Assembly: GCA_026014615.1 (NCBI GenBank)
Contig: JAOZHZ010000018.1
Coordinates: 278,460 to 342,459 of the forward strand
Direction: 5' to 3'
Length of the DNA: 64,000 bases
DNA from: Candidatus Bathyarchaeota archaeon
Lineage (GTDB): Archaea > Thermoproteota > Bathyarchaeia > Bathyarchaeales > Bathycorpusculaceae
Shown one piece after another: positions 54,381 to 63,720 of this stretch. The notes beneath the pieces were generated by a model that was not told where the DNA came from, made no database searches, and worked only from the letters and a program-made list of their open reading frames with translations. Within the stretch, counting starts at the first letter, position 1. The number at the start of each line of letters is the position of its first letter. The position numbers and the translations under genes were made by a program.

Positions 54381-55613
54381 GTGGTTGACACCGTAACTGT
54401 AGCGCTTATGATAAGCGCCTCCGTAATCATGGTTGGGTTCATAGCGGACTACCTCTTCAAAAAAACCCGCATACCCGACATGCTTATTCTGATATTCATA
54501 GGCGCCCTTGCAGGACCCATCTTAGGCGCCGTTGACCCCGGAGCAGTTCAAAGTTTCGCGCCCTACATAGCAGCTTTAGCGTTGGTTTACATCCTGTTCG
54601 ACGGCGGTATGGGTTTAACCATTCACAAAGTGATGTCGCACAGCCCAAGAGCAGTAGTTTTGGCGTTAATAGCCTTCACTTTCAGCGTCCTCATAACCAC
54701 CTTAATCACCATTGTCGCATTTGGAGTACCCCTTCTGTATGGTCTGCTTTTCGGAAGCATATGCGGAGGAAGCAGCTCCATAGTTGTCATATCCTTAGCT
54801 AACAAAATAAAACTCAGCGAAAAAGCATCCACAACCCTAATCTTAGAATCCGCAATAACCGACATACTCTGCATAGTCGTAAGCCTCGCAATAATCGGCT
54901 TCATAGCCACCGGACAAACAAACTACTCCGTAGTGGCTATAGAAATCGGCAGCAAATTTCTCGTCGGCGCAGGAATCGGAGTATTCGTAGGACTCATCTG
55001 GCTACTCATCATGAGACTCGTAAATTCTCTGCCCTTCTCATACATACTAACCTTAGCCGTAGTCTTATTCGCGTACGCATTCTCAGAAAGCCTTGGAGGA
55101 AGCGACGCCCTCAGCGCATTACTCTTCGGTTTAGTTTTAGGCAACGAACAGCAGATTCTTACGTTCTTTAAGCTTTCCGGCAACGGAGAAGTGGCAATAA
55201 CCGACGGCTTAAGAAGGTTCGAATCTGAGGTAGCCTTCCTTATCAGAACATTTTTCTTCGTGTTTCTGGGGATAATAGCCAGCTTCTCAAGCATAAGCTT
55301 TCTACTTGTGGGCGTGTTGGTATCGGTTATGCTTTTTGTGACCAGGTACGGTGCAATATGGATATCCACCATAAGAAGTGAAATGCGGTCGGAAAGCAAA
55401 CTTATGACTTCCATTCTCACGCGAGGCTTAGCTGCAGCTGTATTAGCCACGTTACCTGCACAGTATGGTCTTCCTTACGCGGACCTGTTCGTGAACACGA
55501 CATTGGTCGTTATTGTATCAACAGCCATTATAGCAACCATAGGCGTCGTGGTTTACGGAAACGAAAACGGCATAAAAACATTCAAAATTAAAAAATTGAG
55601 GAATTCTACTTAG
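54381..55613 (+). CDS. Cation:proton antiporter (NhaP/Kef-like, Na_H_Exchanger)
   Basis: A 410-residue polytopic membrane protein with about 12 hydrophobic segments. The family core is recognised from IPDMLILIFIGALAGP in helix 2, LFDGGMGL, and the ion-path segment LESAITDILCIVV. No C-terminal TrkA-N domain is present. Expected role: Na+ or K+/H+ exchange. GTG 54381 lacks a clear ribosome-binding site. Its 3' end overlaps the end of pheA by 8 bp on the other strand. Confidence 0.85.
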   Translation: MVDTVTVALMISASVIMVGFIADYLFKKTRIPDMLILIFIGALAGPILGAVDPGAVQSFAPYIAALALVYILFDGGMGLTIHKVMSHSPRAVVLALIAFTFSVLITTLITIVAFGVPLLYGLLFGSICGGSSSIVVISLANKIKLSEKASTTLILESAITDILCIVVSLAIIGFIATGQTNYSVVAIEIGSKFLVGAGIGVFVGLIWLLIMRLVNSLPFSYILTLAVVLFAYAFSESLGGSDALSALLFGLVLGNEQQILTFFKLSGNGEVAITDGLRRFESEVAFLIRTFFFVFLGIIASFSSISFLLVGVLVSVMLFVTRYGAIWISTIRSEMRSESKLMTSILTRGLAAAVLATLPAQYGLPYADLFVNTTLVVIVSTAIIATIGVVVYGNENGIKTFKIKKLRNST

Positions 55614-56418
55614 CTTTGGGGTAAGAACCCAAAATCTTGATGAACATAGCGTACTTCGTCAGAGCCTTCAACGCCTCCGCACAACGTGCTTCACAACGGT
55701 GCCCTTCAAAATCCAAGTAGAAATTGTATTCCCAAGGCTTCTGCTTAGTAGGACGCGACTCAATTTTTGTGAGGTTTATGTTTCTTTGGGCAAATTCGCC
55801 TAAAGCATGGTAAAGCGAGCCGGGCTTGTCGGCTTCTGAGAAAATTATGGAAGTTTTATCATTACCTGTCACCGGCGCATCCTCTTCAGATAACACAAAG
55901 AATCGAGTGTAGTTTTCGGTGTTGTCGGCTATGTCTTCAGCGAGGATGTGCATGTTGTAGAGTTTGGCTGCTCGTTCGCTGGCAACTGCCGCCGCGTCAT
56001 GAAGACCTCTTTCCTTGAGCATCTTCACGCTACCCGCCGTATCATATGCGGACACAATTTCGCGTCCCAGTTCCTCCAGAAAAGTGCGGCACTGCGCCAA
56101 CGCCTGCGGATGAGAATAAACCGTCTTAATATCCGACAAAGAGGTACCGGGGTTTACAATGAGGCAGTGCTCGATTTTGACGATGACTTCGCCGCTTACT
56201 CTCAAGTCGTATTCGAGGAAAAGGTCGTAGTTTTGGTTCACGCTGCCTTCTAAACTGTTTTCCACAGGCACAACCCCAAACGGTGTCTCCTGTTTATCTA
56301 CGCTTTCAAAGACATCTCGGAAGTCGCGGCAAGGCTTAACCTGTGCGTCTGAGCCGAAGAACTGGTAAACTGCGCTTTCGCTGTAGGCGCCGCGTTCCCC
56401 TTGGAAGGCAACTTTCAC
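55606..56418 (-). CDS. pheA: Prephenate dehydratase
   Basis: Converts prephenate to phenylpyruvate for phenylalanine synthesis. The 270-residue product has the catalytic domain (FQGERGAYSESAV at the start, GVVPVENSLEGSVNQNYDL, and NYTRFFVL, the TRF active-site motif) and a C-terminal ACT domain with ESRPTK, the Phe-binding motif for feedback inhibition. Its ATG overlaps the leuA stop by 4 nt (ATGA), so it is read as the last gene of the leu operon, linking aromatic to branched-chain synthesis. Confidence 0.93.
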   Translation of the reverse strand: MKVAFQGERGAYSESAVYQFFGSDAQVKPCRDFRDVFESVDKQETPFGVVPVENSLEGSVNQNYDLFLEYDLRVSGEVIVKIEHCLIVNPGTSLSDIKTVYSHPQALAQCRTFLEELGREIVSAYDTAGSVKMLKERGLHDAAAVASERAAKLYNMHILAEDIADNTENYTRFFVLSEEDAPVTGNDKTSIIFSEADKPGSLYHALGEFAQRNINLTKIESRPTKQKPWEYNFYLDFEGHRCEARCAEALKALTKYAMFIKILGSYPKAK

Positions 56419-57941
56419 TTTGTGGTTCCCTGCTTACGGTTTTTTATGAGGCACTTGTTTATGCCGTTAATCATAGCTTCCACGCTTGCCATAACGATGT
56501 CTTCTCGGGCTGCCCGAGCGGAAACAACGTTGCCCTTGTCATCTTCTACTTTGATAACAACTTCGGCTACGGCATTTGAACCGCCAGTTATGGCTTCTAA
56601 GCGGTACTCCTTCAGCCGAATCTTCTCCAAGTTATTCGTCAAGCTCTGAATAGACTTCAACACGGCATCCACGGGACCCACGCCTGTTTCGGCAGCAACG
56701 TATTCTTTGCCGTCTAAAACCAGCCTGACCGAAGCGGTAGGCAGAACTTTGACGCCCGTCATAACTGCCAAGTCGCATAAATCCACGATTTTCTCTTCGC
56801 CTATGACTTCGCCTAGAACAGCGCTTGTCAAAGCAAGAAGGTCAGCGTCAGTTACCATTTTGCCTTTATCGCCTAACTCCTTGACCCGCTGAACAATCTC
56901 TTTCAGCTGCTCATCAGTCGGGTGAATACCTATCTCTTCAAGTTCCGCTTTGATGCCACGGGTTCCAGCCAGTTTTCCAGCAACAAGCTTTCGAGTCCGC
57001 CCCACCAGCTCAGGTGCAATAGGCTCAAACGTCAAAGGCTTCTCAGTTACTCCACGCGTATGTATGCCTGACTCATGGGCAAAAGCGTTCTCGCCCACAA
57101 TTGCTTTGTTTGCCTGCACGGCTATACCGGACAGGGCAGAGACCATGCGGGAAGTGCTGTAAAGCAGCTTCAGGTTAACACCCGTCGTGCAGTTACACAG
57201 CATATGCAACGCCACCACAACTTCTTCTAAAGAGGCGTTACCTGCACGTTCACCCAACCCGTTAACTGTGCAGTGAACTTGGGTTGCACCTGCCTCAACC
57301 GCGGCTAATGAATTCGCAACCGCCATACCAAAATCGTCATGACAATGAACACTAACAGGCACAGTCACGACAGTTTTCAGGTCTTCAATGAGCGTGGCCA
57401 TGGTTTTCGGAGTCATAATGCCCACAGTGTCAGGAACATTCAACCTATCCATGCCTGCATCCTGCGCCGCCTTGCACACCTCTTTCAGGAAGGGCAACTC
57501 AGACCGCGAAGCATCCATGGGCGAGAATTCGCAGGTTAAGCCGTGTTTTTTGACGTATGCCACAGAATCGGCGGCTGCGGATATAACCTGCTCGGGGGTC
57601 ATGTTAACGGCGTACTTCATCTGCACAGGAGAAGTTGGAATGAAAACATGTACGGCGTCGACGTTACAGTCGATGGCGGCGTCTACGTCGCCTTTGTTTG
57701 CGCGGGAGAGACCACAAATCTCCGGCTCCAACTTTGCCTTCACGATTGATTTTATGACTTTTTTTTCGCCCTCAGACGAACTGGGAAATCCAGCTTCGAT
57801 TGTGTCCACGCCAAGAAGGCTCAGTTGACGCGCAATCTCTATCTTATCGTCCACAGTTAGGGAAACACCAGGCGACTGCTCGCCGTCTCTTAAAGTTGTG
57901 TCAAAAATGCGGATGGGGGTAGTTGAGAGTTGAGTTTCCAT
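56415..57941 (-). CDS. leuA: 2-isopropylmalate synthase
   Basis: First committed step of leucine synthesis: acetyl-CoA plus 2-oxoisovalerate. The 508-residue protein has FDTTLRDGEQSPGVSLT, HCHDDFGMAVANS and GLGERAGNASLEE in the TIM barrel and a C-terminal regulatory domain (about 380-500, with VTGVKVLPTASVRL and ETGVGPVDAVL). Position within leuC-leuD-leuB-leuA supports the leucine assignment over citramalate synthase. It starts at ATG 57941, 15 nt after leuB. Confidence 0.9.
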   Translation of the reverse strand: METQLSTTPIRIFDTTLRDGEQSPGVSLTVDDKIEIARQLSLLGVDTIEAGFPSSSEGEKKVIKSIVKAKLEPEICGLSRANKGDVDAAIDCNVDAVHVFIPTSPVQMKYAVNMTPEQVISAAADSVAYVKKHGLTCEFSPMDASRSELPFLKEVCKAAQDAGMDRLNVPDTVGIMTPKTMATLIEDLKTVVTVPVSVHCHDDFGMAVANSLAAVEAGATQVHCTVNGLGERAGNASLEEVVVALHMLCNCTTGVNLKLLYSTSRMVSALSGIAVQANKAIVGENAFAHESGIHTRGVTEKPLTFEPIAPELVGRTRKLVAGKLAGTRGIKAELEEIGIHPTDEQLKEIVQRVKELGDKGKMVTDADLLALTSAVLGEVIGEEKIVDLCDLAVMTGVKVLPTASVRLVLDGKEYVAAETGVGPVDAVLKSIQSLTNNLEKIRLKEYRLEAITGGSNAVAEVVIKVEDDKGNVVSARAAREDIVMASVEAMINGINKCLIKNRKQGTTK

Positions 57942-57956
57942 TTACATTCAACCAAT

Positions 57957-58994
57957 TCAACCCGAATCTTGAATTATAGCATCAGCTATAGCTTCCGCCA
58001 TACCCAAGGTGGTTTTGTTTCCACCTAAATCTGGAACGGTGCTCTTGGCTTTTAGGGTTTTGACTACAGCATCCTCTATAGCGGCAGCTGCTTTAAGGCA
58101 ACGGTCATCGTTGTAGCGCTCGCCCAGCCACTCCAGCATCATTTTCGCCGACAAAACCATCGACAACGGATTAGCAGTCTGCTTGCCTGCACGGTTAGGT
58201 GCAGAACCATGAATCGGCTCAAACAACGCGAAATTGTCGCCTATGTTTGCGCCTGGAGCCATGCCTAAGCCGCCGACAAGCTGTGCTGCTTCGTCTGAGA
58301 GGATATCGCCGAACATGTTACAGGTACAAAGAACATCGAATTCTTGAGGCTGCTTGATTAGACGCATAGAAGCAGCGTCCACATAAAGCTCGTTAAACAC
58401 GATGTCGGGGTATTGTTTGGCGACTTCTCGGCAGACACTGGCGAATAAGCCGTCGGTTACGCGCATGACGTTTGCTTTGTGTATGGCAGTAACTTTCTTT
58501 TTGCCGTTGCGCAACCTTGCCATTTCAAAAGCACGTTTAGCAATGCGTTCACAAGCGCCCTTAGTTATAACCCGCAAACATAGAGTGGTATTGCCGTCGA
58601 TGGAGTATTCTAAGCCTTTGTAGACGTCTTCAGTGTTTTCCCTAACAAAGAACATGTCTATGTCGGGTCGCGCGGAAACAGCGGCAGGATAAGTCTTGAT
58701 TGGACGCAAGTTAGCGTACAGGTCAAACATCAAACGCAACTTAACAATCACGTCAGCTGCGGTTTCACCCACTGGACCCTTCAGGCATGCATGGGAGTCT
58801 TTGATTTTCTGGACACTGTCTTCAGGGAGAGGAACACCGCGTTTTTCGTTGCAGGTGTCGCCTGCTTCGGCGTAAATCATGTTAAGTTTTATGCCAAATT
58901 TCTGTTGTGCTGCATCTAGGATTTTTAGGGTGGCTTCGGTTAGTTCTGGCCCTATACCGTCGCCTTCAATTACAGATATTTTGTATTCGTTCAT
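57957..58994 (-). CDS. leuB: 3-isopropylmalate dehydrogenase
   Basis: NAD-dependent beta-decarboxylating dehydrogenase, 345 residues, of the IPMDH/ICDH family: VIEGDGIGPELT at the N-terminus, LRPIKTYP and RENTEDVYKGLEY, HKANVMRVTDGLF, and NMFGDILSDEAAQLVGGLGMAPGANIG, plus FEPIHGSAPNRAGK for NAD. In this pathway layout the same enzyme should also oxidise the methylmalate made from citramalate. Its ATG overlaps the leuD stop by 4 nt. Confidence 0.92.
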   Translation of the reverse strand: MNEYKISVIEGDGIGPELTEATLKILDAAQQKFGIKLNMIYAEAGDTCNEKRGVPLPEDSVQKIKDSHACLKGPVGETAADVIVKLRLMFDLYANLRPIKTYPAAVSARPDIDMFFVRENTEDVYKGLEYSIDGNTTLCLRVITKGACERIAKRAFEMARLRNGKKKVTAIHKANVMRVTDGLFASVCREVAKQYPDIVFNELYVDAASMRLIKQPQEFDVLCTCNMFGDILSDEAAQLVGGLGMAPGANIGDNFALFEPIHGSAPNRAGKQTANPLSMVLSAKMMLEWLGERYNDDRCLKAAAAIEDAVVKTLKAKSTVPDLGGNKTTLGMAEAIADAIIQDSG

Positions 58995-59491
58995 TGCTTA
59001 TTCAGCCTCTTTCGTAAGTTTTCGATTAATCCACCGTCAGAAAGAATCTCCATGATGAATGGAGGCAGCTTGGTTCCCTGCAACGTCTTTCCTTTGGTGA
59101 TGTCTTCTATTTTGCCCGCTTCCAAATCGACAGACAACTCGTCGCCGTCACTCACGGCTTCGGAGAGTCCTTTGCATTCGATGACGGGTAAGCCGATGTT
59201 TATGCTGTTACGGTAGAATATACGCGCAAACGACTCCGCCAGCACACATTGGACGCCCGCGTTCTTTAGCGCGAGGGGTGCTTGTTCTCTGCTGGAGCCG
59301 CAGCCGAAGTTTTTGCCGCCGACCACTATAACACCTTTTTCGGCTTTCGCGGGAAACTGGGGGTCTAAGCCTTCCATGGCGTGTTTCCCTAACTCTTTGG
59401 GGTCAATTAGTGACAGCCATTTGCCAGGCAGAATTACGTCTGTGTCGATGTGGTTTCCGAATTTTATAGCAGGTCCTTTAACTGAGTTCAT
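58991..59491 (-). CDS. leuD: 3-isopropylmalate dehydratase small subunit
   Basis: Swivel-domain partner of LeuC, 166 residues: HIDTDVILPGKWLS, GKNFGCGSSREQAPLALKNAG (substrate contact loop) and LAESFARIFYRNSINIGLP. Length and motifs are those of the archaeal two-subunit enzyme. It is 3 nt from leuC, so the two are translated together. Confidence 0.95.
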   Translation of the reverse strand: MNSVKGPAIKFGNHIDTDVILPGKWLSLIDPKELGKHAMEGLDPQFPAKAEKGVIVVGGKNFGCGSSREQAPLALKNAGVQCVLAESFARIFYRNSINIGLPVIECKGLSEAVSDGDELSVDLEAGKIEDITKGKTLQGTKLPPFIMEILSDGGLIENLRKRLNKQ

Positions 59492-59494
59492 TTT

Positions 59495-60760
59495 CTAGGC
59501 CTCCAGTTTGCTTGGGTCAGTTATCTTGCCAGTTAACGCTGAAGCAGCGACCACCGCGGGTGATGCCAAGTAGACGTTGGCTTCGGGGCTGCCCATTCTG
59601 CCGATGAAGTTCCTGTTCGACGTGCTGACGCAGACTTCGCCTGACGCCAACAAACCGATGTGCCCACCTAAGCATGGTCCGCAGGTTGCGCCACACATTA
59701 AGGCGCCAGCTTCTGTGAAGATTTCCACTAAGCCCTCTTTTATCGCTTGAGCAAAAACCTCTTGGGAAGCAGGAATAACCAACGCGCGACCGCCTGTTTT
59801 AACTTTTTTGCCTTTCACGATTTGGGCGGCAGCGCGCAGGTCTTCGATTCTGCCGTTGGTGCATGAACCGATGAAGGCTTGGTTGATTTTGACATCGCCA
59901 ACTTTGCTTATTGGTTTGACGTTATCTACTGAGCTTGGGCAAGCAACCTGAGGCTCTAAGTCTGAAACATCAATTTCGACGGCTTTTTCGTATTTGGCGT
60001 CGGCGTCGCTCTTCCACTGCTCTATTGAAAGCTTATTGCTTGGCACTCGGGATTCTAGGAATTTGCGGGTGGTTTCGTCGGGTTCTACGATGCCGTTTTT
60101 GGCGCCCATTTCAACTGCCATGTTACAGACGGTCATTCTACCCGCTATGCTCATCTCTCGCATGGTTTGACCCGTAAATTCTACACTCTTGTAAATCGCG
60201 CCATCTACACCGACTTTTCCAATCATGTACAGCACCAAGTCTTTGGGTGTAGTGTACTTAGGGAATGTTCCGTTCACGTTGAACTTGATGGCTTCAGGAA
60301 CCTTCATCCACAGCTTACCCGTGGCAAAAACGGCTGCAGCTTCAGTTGAACCTATACCAGTAGAGAAGGAACCAAACGCGCCGTAGGTACATGTATGCGA
60401 GTCAGCGCCTACTATCAGAGCGCCAGGGGTTACGTAGCCTTTCTCAGGCATAACTTGATGGCATATACCGCCTTCGCCTACGTCGTAGAGGCGGATGGCT
60501 TGTTCTTTGGCGAATTTGTGGAGCATTTTATGCAGTTCAGCCATCTTCACTGACTCCGCTGGAATCTGATGGTCCAAAATTATGACTACTTTTTTGTTGT
60601 CCCAAACTTTTGAAACGCCTATCTTTTTGAAGGCTTCAATGGCTAAAGGACCGGTTAAGTCATGGACCATAACGTAATCTACGTTTGCGTCCACGATTTC
60701 GCCTGCTTGCACAACAGGTTTGCTTGAGGCTTTAGCCAAGATTTTTTCTGAAATGTTCAT
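59495..60760 (-). CDS. leuC: 3-isopropylmalate dehydratase large subunit
   Basis: Iron-sulfur catalytic subunit, 421 residues: VGADSHTCTYGAFGSFSTG, FIGSCTNGRIEDLRAA, and CGATCGPCLGGHIG with the three cluster Cys. The frame continues to 60853, but ATG 60760 (MNISEKI) has GAGAGG about 8 nt upstream and fits family length; the additional 31 residues resemble no LeuC. It opens the leu operon, after a 197-bp gap with possible regulatory repeats. It may serve both the leucine and isoleucine branches. Confidence 0.95.
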   Translation of the reverse strand: MNISEKILAKASSKPVVQAGEIVDANVDYVMVHDLTGPLAIEAFKKIGVSKVWDNKKVVIILDHQIPAESVKMAELHKMLHKFAKEQAIRLYDVGEGGICHQVMPEKGYVTPGALIVGADSHTCTYGAFGSFSTGIGSTEAAAVFATGKLWMKVPEAIKFNVNGTFPKYTTPKDLVLYMIGKVGVDGAIYKSVEFTGQTMREMSIAGRMTVCNMAVEMGAKNGIVEPDETTRKFLESRVPSNKLSIEQWKSDADAKYEKAVEIDVSDLEPQVACPSSVDNVKPISKVGDVKINQAFIGSCTNGRIEDLRAAAQIVKGKKVKTGGRALVIPASQEVFAQAIKEGLVEIFTEAGALMCGATCGPCLGGHIGLLASGEVCVSTSNRNFIGRMGSPEANVYLASPAVVAASALTGKITDPSKLEA

Positions 60761-60852
60761 TTTTGTTCCTCTCTCGGTTTCTGTGATTAAATCACTTTTA
60801 TCTACTGAGTCCCACTTTTCGTGTGTCGGCAAGTTAAGTGTTTCTCTGAACA

Positions 60853-60900
60853 AGTAACCATTGGAATGGTGTTACATGAATAGTCCAACTAGGTTACATG
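60853..60900. promoter_or_regulatory. Repeated GTTACATG sites upstream of leuC
   Basis: Direct repeats GTTACATG at 60871-60878 and 60893-60900, 22 bp apart (two helical turns), with an inverted GTAAC at 60854-60858 and a CCATT/AATGG pair between. They lie between ilvN and leuC and would suit a multimeric regulator, for example of the Lrp type. Confidence 0.4.
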
Positions 60901-60957
60901 TTTAACTTGCTTACGCCGTTGTATGTAGCTCTGTTAAGTTTGAAAGAAAGGGAGAGA

Positions 60958-61470
60958 TTACTCGTCGAGTTGTACGCCTCTAGCTCCTCGCGAAAGCGCC
61001 GTTATGCCTGTACGAGCCAGTTCGATGATACCGAAGGTTTTCATCAAATTCAGGAAAGCGTCGATTTTGTCGGAGGTTCCAGTGATTTCCACTATCAAAC
61101 TTTCAGGGGAAACGTCCACGATGCGCCCGCGGAAAACTTGCACGCAGCTGATGATGTCGGGTCTTTCTTTTAGACTGGGCACGTTAATCTTGACCAAAGC
61201 CAATTCACGCGTGACGATATTTGTCGGCTCTAACTCAGCGACGCCCACAACGTCTACGAGTTTGTCCAGTTGCTTGATTACTTGGTCAAGGGTTTTTTCG
61301 TCGGCATTCACGGTTATGGTTATTCGGGAAAGATCTTTCTGATCTGTGGCGCCAACTGTGATGCTTTCGATGTTAAAGTTTCGTCTGCGAAACAGATTAG
61401 CTACGCTGTGAAGTACACCGGGCTTGTTTTCTACAATTGCGGAAACTACACGGGTGTTTGCGTTTTCCAT
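60958..61470 (-). CDS. ilvN: Acetolactate synthase small (regulatory) subunit
   Basis: A 170-residue ACT-domain regulator of IlvB. N-terminal ACT pattern: VSAIVENKPGVLHSVANLFRRRNFNIESITVG, where branched-chain amino acids bind; a second domain follows with ELALVKINV and EITGTSDKIDAFL. The gene starts one base after the ilvB stop, indicating tight coupling. Confidence 0.94.
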   Translation of the reverse strand: MENANTRVVSAIVENKPGVLHSVANLFRRRNFNIESITVGATDQKDLSRITITVNADEKTLDQVIKQLDKLVDVVGVAELEPTNIVTRELALVKINVPSLKERPDIISCVQVFRGRIVDVSPESLIVEITGTSDKIDAFLNLMKTFGIIELARTGITALSRGARGVQLDE

Positions 61471-63177
61471 TTAGTAATCCCCTCTTTGTTGAGGCAAGCC
61501 GCAGCCTGGAGGAACAAACGGCACCACGTCTTCCTCAGAACCGATGGGTACATCGATTACTGTAGTGACTTTGCTTTTAAGTGCTTTTTTAATTGCCGTC
61601 TGGAATTCAGGCATTGAGACCACGCGTACGCCTTGTGCACCGTAGGCTTCGGCTAGTTTGACGAAGTCAGGGGATTTACCTAGGTTGACGGCCATGTAGC
61701 GGCGTTTGTAGAGCATGCGTTGCCACTGCGCTACCATGCCAAGCACTGAGTTATTCAAGACGATTACAATTACAGGTATGTCTTCTTCTACGGAACAGGC
61801 AAGTTCGTTTTCTGTCATCAGGAAGCTGCCGTCACCAGCGATATCTACTACTGGTCGGTCAGGGCAAGCAACTTTGGCGCCTAAGGCTGCAGGGAATCCA
61901 AAACCCATTGTTCCTAGTCCACCTGAGCTGATGAAGGTTCGAGGTTTCAGCGATCTGAAGTAGAGCGCAGACCACATCTGGTTTTGTCCTACTTCCGTTG
62001 TAATGATGGCGTTTTCAGGCAGCATCTTTCTAAGTTCAGTAAGCAGCATTTTGGGGGCTACATCTTTGGGTAACTCTTTCATCAACGGGCTGAGTTGTTC
62101 TTTTGTCTCTTTTACCCGTTTTGACCATGCGGAGTTGGTTTTTTTCTGCAGTTTCTTGGTTAAGGCTTCGTGCAGAACCTTTAAGGTAGTTTTGGCGTCG
62201 CCCACTATTGGTATGTCTACGTCAACATTTTTCCCGATTTCCGCTGCGTCAATGTCCACATGTATTATTTTGGCTCCGGCACAGAAAGTGTCCAGATTAG
62301 CGGTTGCTCGATCTGAGAAGCGTGTTCCCACGGCTAACAGGACATCTGCTTCTGACATCAAGCGGTTTGCGGCAGGGTTTCCGTGCATACCAATACTGCC
62401 AACCGACATTGGGTGAGCTTCGGATATTGCGCCTTTGCCCATGAAAGTGGTTGCTACTGGAGCCATGAGTAAGTCGGACATCTGCGCGAGTTCGTCGGAT
62501 GCACCTGCGATGATTATTCCGCCGCCCGCTAAGATTACGGGTTTTTCTGCGTTAGCAAGAAACTTGACGGCGCGGCTGATTTGAGCTAGATCTGGGTAGG
62601 TTATGAGGTTGTATCCGCGTGCGTCGATTTTGTTTGTGAATTCAATTTCTGCTGTTTCTACTTGCACGTTTTTTGGCAGGTCGATGAGTACAGGTCCGGG
62701 TCTGCCTGTGGTTGCAACGTGGAAGGCAGTGTTGACGATTGTTGGGATTTCAACGGCTGATCTGGGTTGGTAATTTTGTTTGGTTATGGGGGTTGTTATG
62801 CCGATTATGTCAGCTTCTTGGAAGGCGTCTCTACCTATCATGTAAGAGGTGTTAGCGCCTGTGGAGGGAACTTGCCCCGTTAGGGCGATAACTGGGCTGC
62901 TGTCCATGTACGCGTTGGCTATACCCGTGACTAGGTTAGTTGCACCTGGTCCTGAGGTTGCCATGCATACGCCTGGTTTTCCTGAGGCTCTTGCGTATCC
63001 TTCGGCTGCGTGGGCTGCGCCTTGTTCGTGTCGGGCAAGTATGTGTCGGATGTTTGTGTTTCCGCAGAGAACGTCGTATATAGGCAAGACTGCGCCGCCT
63101 AGAATTCCGAATACTGTGTCTACTTTTTGTTTTTCAAGGGCTTGAATTAGGGCGTTTGCTCCTGTGGTTTTGGTCAT
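61471..63177 (-). CDS. ilvB: Acetolactate synthase large subunit
   Basis: Thiamine-diphosphate enzyme condensing pyruvate to acetolactate (valine/leucine) or with 2-oxobutanoate (isoleucine). The 568-residue protein has ARHEQGAAHAAEGYARASGKPGV with the catalytic Glu, ATSGPGATN, and the ThDP/Mg motif VDIAGDGSFLM to VLNNSVLGM in the C-terminal domain; the FAD-binding middle domain is normal. GGAG precedes ATG 63177. Its leader may contain a small open frame (63268-63327). Confidence 0.95.
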   Translation of the reverse strand: MTKTTGANALIQALEKQKVDTVFGILGGAVLPIYDVLCGNTNIRHILARHEQGAAHAAEGYARASGKPGVCMATSGPGATNLVTGIANAYMDSSPVIALTGQVPSTGANTSYMIGRDAFQEADIIGITTPITKQNYQPRSAVEIPTIVNTAFHVATTGRPGPVLIDLPKNVQVETAEIEFTNKIDARGYNLITYPDLAQISRAVKFLANAEKPVILAGGGIIIAGASDELAQMSDLLMAPVATTFMGKGAISEAHPMSVGSIGMHGNPAANRLMSEADVLLAVGTRFSDRATANLDTFCAGAKIIHVDIDAAEIGKNVDVDIPIVGDAKTTLKVLHEALTKKLQKKTNSAWSKRVKETKEQLSPLMKELPKDVAPKMLLTELRKMLPENAIITTEVGQNQMWSALYFRSLKPRTFISSGGLGTMGFGFPAALGAKVACPDRPVVDIAGDGSFLMTENELACSVEEDIPVIVIVLNNSVLGMVAQWQRMLYKRRYMAVNLGKSPDFVKLAEAYGAQGVRVVSMPEFQTAIKKALKSKVTTVIDVPIGSEEDVVPFVPPGCGLPQQRGDY

Positions 63178-63267
63178 GTGTTTTGGCTCCTTATGTTACC
63201 TATGATAGTTTGGGTTGTTTTTGAAAACTGAGATTTTGGAGTTGGGGAGGAATCATGTTTGGGCTGC

Positions 63268-63327
63268 TTAGAGGGTAAGCTGGACAAAACGGCGAACGAA
63301 TACTGTACAGAGGTGACGATCCCTCAC
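63268..63327 (-). CDS. Possible upstream leader ORF of ilvB (19 codons)
   Basis: GTG 63327 preceded by GGAGG at 7-8 nt encodes 19 residues, MRDRHLCTVFVRRFVQLTL, ending at TAA 63268-63270, 90 bp before ilvB. Six residues are Leu or Val. Position downstream of the TATA box (63341-63353) makes translation of it plausible, but amino-acid-controlled leader peptides are not established in archaea. Confidence 0.3.
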   Translation of the reverse strand: MRDRHLCTVFVRRFVQLTL

Positions 63328-63340
63328 GTTCTTTCCTCCA

Positions 63341-63353
63341 AGATATAAGTTCC
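63341..63353 (-). promoter_or_regulatory. Promoter of the ilvB-ilvN operon
   Basis: Minus-strand GAACTTATATCTTGG gives a TATA element about 160 bp before ilvB, followed by GGAGG and the small leader frame. The long leader is unusual beside the short leaders of other genes here. Confidence 0.5.
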
Positions 63354-63360
63354 ATTTTGA

Positions 63361-63720
63361 TACGTTGAAATTCAAATAAAAATGTTGTGGTTTTTAGTTC
63401 GGTGTGTTTCAAAATGATGTTGTTGCTTTTTTGATTATTTTGTTTGCTGTGTTTCTTTTAGTTGGTTGTGTGTGCAACGGTTGAGGGGGGAGGTGGTTGT
63501 TTACACGTTTTGATATACGTTTTGTTTATACATGGTTGTTTTTGTTTTGTGTGGTTGTGGGTGTTTGCTGTGTGACTTCGTTTCTGTTTGTTTTGCCGTG
63601 TGGTTTGGTTGTTTGGCTTGTTTCTGTTTGGATACTTGGTTTTGGGCTGCGGTTGTTCTTCCACTTCTGTGCAAAGCGCCATGTTGCGTTCTGCTGGTTA
63701 CGGGTGTGGGGACATGTTGA
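63361..63720. other. G/T-rich intergenic tract
   Basis: About 360 bp strongly biased to G and T on the plus strand, with several frames open only through bias. Similar but shorter tracts lie at 34400-34500, 35600-35700 and 49290-49390. No protein or RNA is recognised. Confidence 0.4.

Noticed and set aside
60761..60853. 31-codon extension of LeuC
   Set aside because: Lies before a good GAGAGG-ATG start and matches no LeuC N-terminus.
63200..63412. Minus-strand 70-codon frame upstream of ilvB
   Set aside because: Spans the TATA box and competes with the shorter leader frame; no motif.
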